The position numbers and the translations under genes are program-made. The notes under the pieces were generated by a model. It did no database searches, was not told where the DNA came from, and worked only from the letters and a program-made list of their open reading frames with translations. This document shows, piece by piece, positions 23,172 to 32,427 of a stretch of 64,000 nucleotides of DNA (position 1 is the stretch's first letter; each line of letters begins with the position of its first letter). The stretch covers positions 522,222-586,221 of the forward strand of contig MNCI01013830.1 in assembly GCA_015680685.1 (NCBI GenBank), given 5' to 3'. The stretch comes from Gnetum montanum (Eukaryota; Streptophyta; Gnetopsida; Gnetales; Gnetaceae).

Positions 23172-25252
23172 TGTAGCGTCTGAAAACATTGGTGGCTGGA
23201 ACATCGATAGGTTGTCAAATGTATAGCTTAACCCCGAGATCATGGGAGGGCCATGCTAGAGATAATGAAAACAGGGCACCTTGAGTGGTCTGGTCAATTA
23301 GATAGGGACTTATGTGGTTTCTAATAACCATTTGTAAGTGGTTTTTTTAGAGCATCATGCATGGGAGTTAGAACAAGCAAAAAGCGTAACATGTATAGCA
23401 GCAAGAGCACATCTACGTGAGTGTCTTAGTGCATATTAACAATAGAAATAAAGAATATGCTAAGAATTTAAAATATATGTTATAGGAAAAATGAAATGAG
23501 TTTAGGTGAGAAAATCAACCACCCCAAAATTGGGGGAGCATGAATTTTTCTTCAATGATATGTACAACTAGTATGCAGCATCAGACTGGCATAGCAGGGT
23601 AGCGAGGTAGTATGGTTACAGTTCCTAGGACATTGCAAACATGGTGCTAGTAGACACAATGGAGATAAAGCTTGCTAGGTAGATGGTTGCTACACTATGT
23701 GTGTGGGTTGCAAGCATTACGCTCAAGTGTGCGAGTGAAGCACTAAAGTAGGTGCTGAGGAGTGCTATAATGTTGAGATTTATCGCTCATCAATGTTTTG
23801 TTCACGAATCTTCTGCCAAAGCCAACTACAAAAGCCAATCCTTAGAATGCTGATTACTATGGTATTTATAGAGCTAGGATTTTTAGGAGACATGTCTTGG
23901 ATGCCATGTGTTCTAGGTCCCACATAGCATCGGTGTAAATGCATCACACTGACCTGCTACGCTTAGAGTGTCAAGTTGAACAGTGCTATGCTTTGTAGGA
24001 CAAGGATAGGGACTAAAAATCTACCAAACTATGACCATATTGGCCAAACTACATGTGCCAAATTTTGAAGAACTACCATGTACTTGCAAGATGCCCAAAA
24101 GAAATGTAACTTGTAGCCTATGCTTCAGGACTACATCTTTCACCCTCTTCCGAGTAGGATCAAGTGTAGAGACAATCTTGAGGATTAATGGGGGGTGAAA
24201 AAACAAAGAAAATTGCTGATCTTGGCCACCTAAATGATGCTAGAGCTGAAATGAAGGTCAATGCTAAGTTCTAGGAGCTTTTGAAGGCATTTGAAGGTAG
24301 TTTTCAAGTGTTATGCTATCTATGCTATCGAGCATGATGAAGCGTAGTGTAAACAATTAGAAAAATTTTACGATTCTACCCTAATACGCTATCTATGCTA
24401 CATAGCATAGCAGGGCATACCACATATTTTCCAATGAACCTTATCAAAATTAAAAATTCCACTCTGGGATGTGGAAAGATAGGCAACTCCAGCAACTAGA
24501 AAGTGCGTGTTCCATGTCAAGATTCCCTGATACCTCCTCATTCTATACATAGAAAATTTCTAATTTTGAAATCTTTGCTATGCTATCTATGCTATGTAGT
24601 GTAGTAGAGCATAGCACCAATTTTGGATGAATTTTAACAAAACTTGTAATGGTTTTTAATTTGATGTTGATCACACTCCAAGGATGAAGAAGGACAGGCA
24701 GCCTCGGAAGCTGAAAAATTGCCAAATGCACCCTCTATGTCTAGTCCAACACTTGGGGAAATTTGAGTCCTAAAGAGCTTGCTATGCTGTCTACGCTATG
24801 CAGCATAGTAGAGTGTAACAAGTCCAAATATAGAAAATTTTCCAAACTATTTTTGCCATCCTAAGAATTTTCGACAACTCCTAGCCTGGCACCTAGGTGA
24901 ACTAGCAACAAGGGAATGTGTCAAGCTGTGTAAGCTAGAGAGAGTTAGAACCTTGACAACCTAGAAGATAGAAAATTTTCCAAACTATTGAGTCCACCCT
25001 CAATGCCCTTTGGACCACTTCTAGCTTGAGATTTTTGAAAACTGGCGTTAAGAATGGGTGCTATGTTGACTATGCTAGGGAGCGTGGTAGGTAGACTTAG
25101 AGAGAAAATTCTGCAATCATTAGGATTTCTAGGGTTCCATGTTGTCTATGCTACATAGTGTAGCATCAGACTTAGAAAAAATTCTATCCATGTTTTGACA
25201 CTTAGAAAAATTTAATGTTGAGTTCCAGGAGCCTGAAATTAGTGTTGTTTCA
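23172..25252 (-). repeat. 3' LTR of E1 (complete, 2081 bp)
   Basis: In element sense it runs from TGAAACAACACTAATTTC at 25252 to CGCTACA at 23172. It is full length: it includes a TATAAATA promoter (complement of 23863-23870) and the following R/U5. The first ~1.35 kb matches the 5' LTR fragment at 38398-39753. A hand count over one ~330-bp stretch gave roughly 40-45 differences, so the insertion is old. U3 carries spaced repeats of CTATGCTACATAGCATAG-like dyads about 185-205 bp apart (near 24395, 24580, 24785 and 25145). After the first ~14 bp its sequence differs from the E0 and E2 LTRs. Confidence 0.85.
23863..23870 (-). promoter_or_regulatory. TATA box of the E1 LTR
   Basis: The minus strand reads AGCTCTATAAATACC in the 3' LTR. 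The equivalent place in the 5' LTR is deleted, so E1 has no own promoter for its genomic RNA. Confidence 0.6.
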
Positions 25253-25275
25253 TTGGACCCTCTTTGTTGACATCT
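25253..25275 (-). other. Polypurine tract of E1
   Basis: The minus strand reads AACAAAGAGGGTCCAA directly before the LTR start TGAAACA. E2 has the same layout at 45919-45940 (AACAAAGAGGGGCCAG). This fixes element orientation and LTR start. Confidence 0.75.
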
Positions 25276-26755
25276 GGAGGATTGACTTGAGAGACATTGA
25301 CAAAGAATATGAAGCACCACAATGAATGTGACAACATCATCACTCATCAATGCCTACTTAGATGATGCTTTGCTATGCTTGAGAGTGCCAGGGAAATGAA
25401 GTATGGAAGTATGGAAGGGACTAGGGGATAGGTTCAAGGAGAATGGGTTAGGGGGACAAGGGATAGTTTGGATGGAATGGGTAGCTATGAGATGTAATGC
25501 TATAATGTCATGTTATCATAGCATGATACTTCATTAGAGTGCTTGTGAGGGAGTTAGCATGTAGAGGTGTCCTACCCTTTGGATTTCAACCTCTCACTAG
25601 AGTGCTTAGAGATAGTCAATCCAAGGCTGAAATGGTTGCGAAGTAGTAACTATGCCATTTGACTTAGGCACTTGCTTTGTTTCATTTTTCTCTTTGTTCC
25701 CCCCCCCCTTTCTTTGCTATTTTTTTATTGTGGGTGAATTGCACACCCATATCCTCTTGAAGGCAATCGTATTGTCGTTGTAGGACAAGTGTTTTCTCCC
25801 CAGGATGAGTTATGTTACATCCATGTGGGGCTTTGACTAGCCTACAAAGGCCTCTCATTGGACGAGTTACATTATGTCCATCATGGGTTTAGTGGTTAAG
25901 TGTAGGAAGGGGTTTCATATGCATTAGGAAAGCTTGCAAGGGATGTTGAAAATTGCTAGAGTAGGTGGTAGGGGTTAGGTTGATTAAGGGGATATTGGGG
26001 TAGCTAGGTAAGCTAAAGTGAGCATATCGGAAGAATGTAGTGTCTTATTCTTGTGGTGAAATGTATTCTTGAATGGTGGCATCAAATAATTATCCTACAA
26101 ACACAACATAGAGAAAACTAGGTAAAAAAACCACCATGTGAAGTGAGGATGAAGTGTTGCCTACCCGAGACATTGCAAAGGCTACAAGTGTTGTGTCTAG
26201 TGTGTGTAATGTCCAAAGTAGGAAGGCCAGTGCAGGTGTTAGCGATGGTAGGCTAGAAAACTCTAGTAGCCACACTAAAAGTGAGTACTTAAGAGGCTAG
26301 GAGAAATGATGATGCAAGTGCTCATGAATCCTCACCAAAGGCAGGAACTAGAAAATTTAGCCATAGGCTAGAAAGATGAACTACTGAATGTCCTTCCAGA
26401 GTCTGATAATGGTGAGGGCTAGAGGATAGCAGCATTATGGCTATGCCACAATAGCACTAGAAATCTAATAGGAGGTGCTGATGAAGAGAGCTATGACCAA
26501 GATTATCGATGATGGTGGCAGTAGCTCCATAAGGTCAACAAGATGCTCAACAGCATCTCCAAAAGATTAGAAAGATGATAGGGATGATGACATTGCAAAT
26601 GTCCTAGAGGGTTTTTGGTTGATGACGTGAACTTCATTTTGGAACTATAATGCCTCAACCCATCCTACCTAGGAGGCATGGGCAAGCAACGATAGATTGG
26701 AAGTATTGTCATTCACGTGTTCGTAGGATCGTGTATGTTGAATAATAGAAGCTAA
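25276..26755. other. E1 segment between LTR and repeats; no gene recognised
   Basis: About 1.5 kb without a recognisable frame. It includes a C9 run near 25699, and two partial repeats of GAGTTA-GTT-ACATCCAT--TGGG near 25805 and 25865. The minus-strand frame at 26090-26275 has no support. Confidence 0.4.
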
Positions 26756-26764
26756 ATTGTGAAC

Positions 26765-27180
26765 CTAGTTTTAGGTTTTGATAGACCACAGGTTGTGCTA
26801 GTTTAGGGTCCCAGTAGACTGTGATCCTAGTTTAAGGTCCAGGCAGACCATGCTGTGCTAGTTTAAGGTCCTAGTAGACCACTGTGCTAGTTTAACATCA
26901 TAGCAGATGGTGGCTGGCCAGTTTAAAGTCATAGCAGACCATGCTGTGGGTGCTAGTTTAATTTCATAGCCCAAGAACATTCTATGCTAGTTTAACATCA
27001 TGGTGGATGATGGATGGCTAGTTTAAAGTCATAGAAAATCATGCTGTGGGTACTAGTTTAATGTCATAGCCCAAGGACATTTTGTGCTACTTTAACATCA
27101 TGGCAGATGTTCTATGCCAGTTTAACATTATAGCAGATGCTCTATGCCAATTTAACGTGATAGCAGATGCTTTGCTTACC
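26765..27180. repeat. Module-border tandem repeat, E1, after integrase
   Basis: About twelve variants of TGCTAGTTTAAGGTCATAGCAGACCATG with a unit of roughly 27-40 bp. They start just beyond the integrase stop. The same core recurs at 30.7, 36.2, 43.5, 46.9, 50.8 and 59.3 kb, always beside a gag or pol module. Confidence 0.85.
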
Positions 27181-27209
27181 TTGCTTCATTATTAACATTA
27201 TACTGCATG

Positions 27210-28290
27210 TTAGTTATAATACAGTTTTAGGTACAAGTTGTTGGTAGGATTAGAAAATTCATTACCATCTATGTCAGCAAGCTTGAATGCTCCATTTTCA
27301 TATGCTTTTGTGAGCAACAAAGGCCCTTCCCAGTTGGCTGAGAACTTATTTATGGGTTTGCAAATAGCCTTGAGGACTAGATCCCCCTTTTTGATTGGGC
27401 ATGAGTGTAGAATATGATGATGCTTTTGCCTTTGTTTGTCTTGATACCACTCAATGCAATTAAGCATTTGGATGTGCTCTTCCTTCATAGAGTCAAGATC
27501 AATGATTCTCAACTCGTTGTTTTGAACCCCATCCATAAAGTTCAAAAGGATCATGCAAAGCGATGGGACCTACAATTCAAGAGGTAATACTACTTCAGAT
27601 CCAAATACTAGACTATATGGTGTCTTACCTATTACAGTTCTATGTGTTGTGTGGTAGGCCTAAAGTGTGTAGCCAAGTTGCTCCCACCTTCATCATTTGC
27701 TATTGATAAGCATCTTCATTAGAAGGTTGAAAATGGCCTTATTGGTGGCTTCTACGAGGTTTTCATAGAAAGCTTTAGTTTCTATGCTACTAAATTGTGG
27801 CACGTTATCTATAACAATAATCATAGGAAGGCTTAATTGAGTGACTATATTGTCTAGGATGAATTTACAAGCTTGTTGAGATGTAGTTTTCCTAAGGGAA
27901 ATGGCTTCTACCCATTTCGTGAAATACTTAGTTGCAGTAATAATGAAGCTATGTCTTGTGGAAGACTAGGCATTATAGGCCCTATGATATCTAATCCCCA
28001 ACGTTGAAAGGGCCATATGATTTGTATAGTGTGCAACTCAGTTGGTGATACATGTATTAGATTCCCATGCCATTGGCATATATCGCATGTTTTGACCTTG
28101 GAAATGCAATCACATTTCATATAAGGACAATAATAGCCTAAACATCTAATTTTTTCCACCATTGGCTTGGGAGCTATATGCCCTGCACATAGTCCCTCAT
28201 GGACTTGATCAATGATTTTTTGTGCTTCATTGCCACTAACATAAGTTATCAATATTCTATCATAAGATCTATGACATAAGCATTATTACC
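27210..28290 (-). pseudogene. E1 integrase (Ty3/gypsy)
   Basis: Integrase portion of the E1 pol. The zinc-binding domain reads VHEGLCAGHIAPKPMVEKI, then GYYCPYMKCDC and KTCDICQWHGN (H-H-C-C order), at 28252 down to about 28080. The core begins WPFQRWGLDIIGPIMPSL, with the first catalytic Asp in LDIIGP. After frame changes around 27900 the region continues to the C-terminal end (27554-27210): RQKHHHILHSCPIKKGDLVL, then NWEGPLLLTKAYENGAFKL and a stop after YLKLYYN. Stops and frameshifts break the middle, so the remaining catalytic residues cannot be followed in one frame. It directly follows the second RNase H domain. Confidence 0.85.
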
Positions 28291-28311
28291 TACAAGGACA
28301 TACTATCGTGC

Positions 28312-28870
28312 TCATTTTCTCATTGAATATTTTTGGATGGATGTTAGATTTTGTGGAGGTTCACCATGTTGAAGGTATGTTTTAATGTCATCATACCATT
28401 CTTGAGTGTGGGATGCACTTATAGAGGCGATACTTGTGGTGTGAATGATAAAGTCAATGCACTCTATTATTGAAGTGGGTAAGGTAGCAAACATATTTGG
28501 TGATACGCTTAAAGCTAAAGTGGCTAATGCGTCCACTATAATGTTTTAGTTGTGGGGAATGTGCTGAACATCTAAGGTTGCAAATTGTTTTAGTAAGTAT
28601 TTTTTCAGATCATAGCAAGGCTACAAGTGCTGTGCTTTACAGCCTTAGACCTCTATGACTTGGTTAATGACTAACTATGAATCACCTCAGATTACTATAT
28701 TTTGGACCCCTAACTCTAGAGCTGCTAAAATTCCCCTGAGGAGACCCTCGTATTTAGCTACATTATTTGTGCAAAAAATGCAAAGTAGTACAAAAAAGGT
28801 TGGATCTCCCCAAAAGGAAATGTGATAATGGTAGTAGTCGTACCACCCTATGTGGTTGAGGCACCATCAA
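28312..28870 (-). pseudogene. E1 second (archaeal-type) RNase H
   Basis: Between RNase H and integrase the minus strand reads NNVAKYEGLLRGILAALELG, then VQNIVI-stop-GDS-stop-LVINQV, KAQHL-stop-PCYDLKKYL and DALATLAL. That is the second RNase H of Tat-lineage gypsy elements. E2 keeps the same stretch with Gln at two of these positions (GDSQLLV at about 48555, KHLQPCYDL at about 48515), showing that copy E1 acquired stops from Gln codons. The open frame at 28536-28312 is its C-terminal part. Confidence 0.8.
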
Positions 28871-28949
28871 AGTGTAAAATGCCCTCAAAGTTTGTAGGTA
28901 CTGGGCTTATACTACTAATATGCTCATATGGGAATTTGGGATCTATTGT

Positions 28950-30622
28950 TGCCCGATCATCTATAGGTGAAGTCATAAGTTGCATGGCTATTGCTTAACC
29001 CTTTGTGGATGACTACACTATGTAGTGTAGGTCAAATTCCATGGTTATTGCTTTCCATCTAGCTATTCTGCTACTTTCATATATATTGGTTGTAATGGCC
29101 CTAAGTATATTACTTTTGTAAATGAAGTTGACTTGGCTATGAAATAGGTAGTGTCTCCATTTTTTATGCGCAAACACTAAGGCAAGAAAATTTTTATCTA
29201 CATCATTGTATTTTGCCTTGTAAGCTATCAATGCATGACTTAGGTGGTAAATAGAAATTTTAGAGCCATTGTCTCTCTTTTGATAGAGAAAGGTAGCAAT
29301 GGACATATCTAAAGTTGCAAGGTAAATGCAGAAAGACTTATTTCTTTATGGAGGGTAAACAATAGGAAGATGAAAAAGCTCCTTTTTCAAGTTATTGAAC
29401 ACCTCTAGGCATTGGTTTGTCTACTCAAAATTGGCTACTTTTTTGAGTAGGTGTTGCATTGGGTGCAATTTATTAGTCAATCTTGTGAGAAACCTTTGTA
29501 TGAACTGTACCTTGCCTTACAATCTTTGTAGCTCTTAAAGGTTTTTGGGTGGTGCTAAGTTGATAATGTCTTTAACTTTATTTGGGTCTATGCATATTCT
29601 TGTTTCTAATACTACGAAGCCTAACATGTGCCTAGTTTTCATATCGAAGATACACTTTTTGGGATTAGGATTAAGGTCATGCCTATAGTAGCATTGAAGG
29701 ACTAGGTTCAGGTCATTTGTGTGATCAGGAGCTTTTTTGGATTTGACTGCTATATCATCCACATAGTCATTAAGTCATTCTAAAAGATAATTGCTAAAGA
29801 TGTAAGTCATTGTGCATTGGTATGTTTCTCCAGCATTTCTTAGCCCAAAGGGCATCATTGGATAACAAAACATTTTCCAAGGGGTCATGAAGGTAGTAGA
29901 AAGTTGATGCTCTAGGTTTACATGGATTTGGTTGTACCTCAAGAACCCATTGATAAAGGATAACAAGGCATGGCCAGCGGTAGTATTGGTAAATTGGTTG
30001 ATACTAGGGAATGGGAAATCATCCTTAATTGTTGCCTTATTTAAATCTTAGAAGTCTATGCAGATGTGTATTCCCTTGGTTTTCTTAGGGACAACTACAA
30101 TGTTTGATACCCAATCTGCATAATCAAGCGTGTGGATAAATCCAACTTGGTAGAGTTTAGTAATTTCATTGCGTATGGCTAATGCAATTTCCAGTTGCAA
30201 GCTTTTTGTTTAACTACCTTGACACGTGGATCTAAGATAATGTTGTGTTGTATTATTTGTGGGTCTAACCTTGGCATATCTTTGGAAGATCATGTAAATA
30301 CTTTGATGCTATTGTTGAGGACAATAGATATATTTTGCTAGATTTTTGGCTCCAGTAAAGAGCTAAGCTTTAAAGTTCTTGCCTCACCTTTGCATGTTGT
30401 CATGGGAATTTCTATGACTGGATCTTTAGTTACATCCCTAGCTTCTAGATTTAAAGATAGGACCAGGTGTTCTAGCCAATCTAGTGGTGTTTCTAAAGCT
30501 GCTATGTTATGATCAGAAGGAGGTGATTCGAATTACAAAAACTCTATGTTGAAGCATCTCACAAGTCTACCAAGAGGTCCAATAAAGATTAAAGGCAAAT
30601 GAAGATCCTCGTGTGTACTCAT
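28950..30622 (-). pseudogene. E1 pol: reverse transcriptase and RNase H
   Basis: Pol begins with its own ATG at 30622 (MSTHEDLHLPLIF), echoed by E2 at 50519 (MSTWEQISLPLNL). It then has the RT order MPRLDPQIIQHNI, WVSNIVVVPKKTKG, DLNKATIKDDFPFPSI, LSFINGFLRYNQI, FCYPMMPFGLRNAG, and an intact YVDD (29754-29765) followed by AVKSKK and PKKCIFD-K-LGF. RNase H follows (29306-29013: YLSHAL--AYKAKYNDVDKN, ALVFAHKKWRHYL). The RT and RNase H fragments at 29966-29775, 29762-29535 and 29306-29013 lie in one frame broken by stops. It copied element RNA into DNA in virus-like particles and is now inactive. Confidence 0.9.
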
Positions 30623-30735
30623 TTTCCCAAGTGTTCCTGCAAAATAGCCAAAAATAATAGATGTCAAGTGGTACCTACCTAACAAAGCAACATGAAGCAA
30701 AACGCATGTAAAGCAACTATACAGTATCTCAAAAT

Positions 30736-30930
30736 TGCTAGTTTAATGTCTTAGCGGACCATCACTTTGTGTACAATATGAATAGAATTTCAAAGTGGCT
30801 AATTTAAGGTCTTAGTGGATCATCACTGTGAAGTGGAAACAAAATTTCAAAATTTCTAGTTTAATATCTTAATGGACCATCACTATGAAGCAAAAAAATT
30901 TTTTCAAAATTGCCAGTTTAAGGTCTTAGT
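30736..30930. repeat. Module-border tandem repeat, E1, before pol
   Basis: Four variants of TGCTAGTTTAA-GTCTTAG-GGACCATCA spaced about 50-60 bp, ending about 110 bp upstream (pol sense) of the pol ATG. Confidence 0.8.
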
Positions 30931-31049
30931 AGACTGTTGTGTGAACAAAGTGTAAAGCTTAGGCTAAACTTGAGAGGCTTGGAGCTAGGGGTTGAGCTAA
31001 ATGTTCCTTTGATAGGCAGATGAAATGTGAAAAAAAATTTAAAGAAAAT

Positions 31050-31200
31050 TTGTGTTACACTACACGGGACATGGGACATTCTGTGTTACTCATGAAACAT
31101 AGAATGTCTTGTGTTATGCACAGGACACAGAACATCATGCATTACGCATGGGACATGAAGCATCCTACATTATGTGCAGGACATGGGATGTCTCAGAAAA
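31050..31200. repeat. Short tandem repeat upstream of antisense promoter
   Basis: Four degenerate units of about 36-40 bp built on TGTGTTA-GCA-GGGACATGGAACAT, just upstream of the TATA box at 31227. The plus-strand frame at 31020-31235 is a by-product of the array. Confidence 0.65.
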
Positions 31201-31226
31201 GTGACATGTCATGTAACCTTGAAGGG

Positions 31227-31234
31227 TATAAATA
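31227..31234 (+). promoter_or_regulatory. TATA-like promoter of antisense gene copy 2
   Basis: TATAAATA in the context GAAGGGTATAAATAGGG on the plus strand, opposite to E1 gag and pol. It lies about 1.2 kb upstream of the first recognisable exon of the antisense gene, with short repeats before it. Position and strand make it a fair candidate promoter. Transcription is not shown. Confidence 0.45.
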
Positions 31235-32400
31235 GGGTTCAACCCATGGTAAACTTGTCATTTTCATGATTAGAGCTAATAGTCTAGAGCATAGTGTATT
31301 TTAGAGAAGAGAGCATAGCACTCACAGATTGTAACAACTGATAGGCTAGAGCTTGACAATAAGACAATGGCACATAGAAGTGAGCATAGACACCTGGGGC
31401 TTGCAAATGTAGATGAAGGGGAGCACACCCTACAACATCTTCCTAGAGTGCACATTGCAGAGTGTTAGGAGGCACCATTTGCCTAGTAGGCTGTTATTCT
31501 TCTTTCATCATTTTATCATTTTTTTTCATTTTCCTTGGGATTTTTGAGGTAATCTACCCTGAGCAGGGAGTATTGTTGCTGCTACCTTCACTGTGGCTAA
31601 TGTGCCTTGGTTGCCATTGTTGCCATGGTTACAGTGCCATGGTTGCTACTGCCACCATGGCTATTACGTTGTGGCTGCCATGGTTGCTACTGCCACCATG
31701 GTTGCTACACTATGGCTTCCATGGCTGGGTGCAATCAATGCACCATTTCCCTCACTTTATTCTACAATAATGGCAAGGGTTTCACCATAGACCATTGGAT
31801 GCTGGTGCGGGGTGAGCTAAAATGAGGGTCTTATTCTATCCCATGTAGTGGTATGGAATAGGGGTTTCATTTGTCCTATGTAGCGTAATGCTTGTGGGAA
31901 GGGTTTTTGATACTACAAGTTTCGTGTTACATGATGGGTTTCTTCATGTGTTCCATGTAGTGGAATAGGGCAAGGGTTTTTTAGACATCCCATGTCGGCC
32001 CTCAAGCTATGTTGTCCTTAATAACATGACTAGCACGCTAGAAATGCTTGCCTATTTAGGTCGTTACACTCTTTGGGAGCATGACGTTTACTATGCTACA
32101 CAAGATGCTACACTACATAAGGCATTATTGCTATGCTACATGAGATATAATTGCTACACTACTCGGAATTCCATAGTTGCTACACTATGCAAAATGCTAT
32201 AGGGGCAGTAGGTACACTTTGAAGAATTTTGTTTGACTTCTTTTCCTATAGTTGTTACACTCCATGAGAGTGAATTTTTCTTCAAAACTGTTACATTGTA
32301 TGGGAGCGTAAGTAACACTTAAATTATATTTTTTGCTCCAAAACTATCATGCATTTACTTTACCATCTACTTTTTTTGTTTTTGTTGCACCCTTTCAATA
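31235..32400 (+). other. 5' region of antisense gene copy 2, repeat-rich
   Basis: The segment holds low-complexity tandem variants: GCCATGGTTGCTACTGCCAC at 31600-31720, a TGTAGTGGAATAGGG type at 31845-31990, and GCTACACTA types at 32040-32210. The overlapping plus frames at 31462-31825 arise from the first array and look spurious. First exons or a leader may lie here, but none is convincing. Confidence 0.4.
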
Positions 32401-32427
32401 CTAACGTATTTGATGTGACAATGTAGG

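Noticed and set aside
31462-31825. Three overlapping plus-strand frames rich in His, Cys, Trp and Leu, resembling a metal-binding protein
   Set aside because: They are different frames of one GCCATGGTTGCTACTGCCAC array. Being open in all three frames is a property of the repeat, not of a gene.
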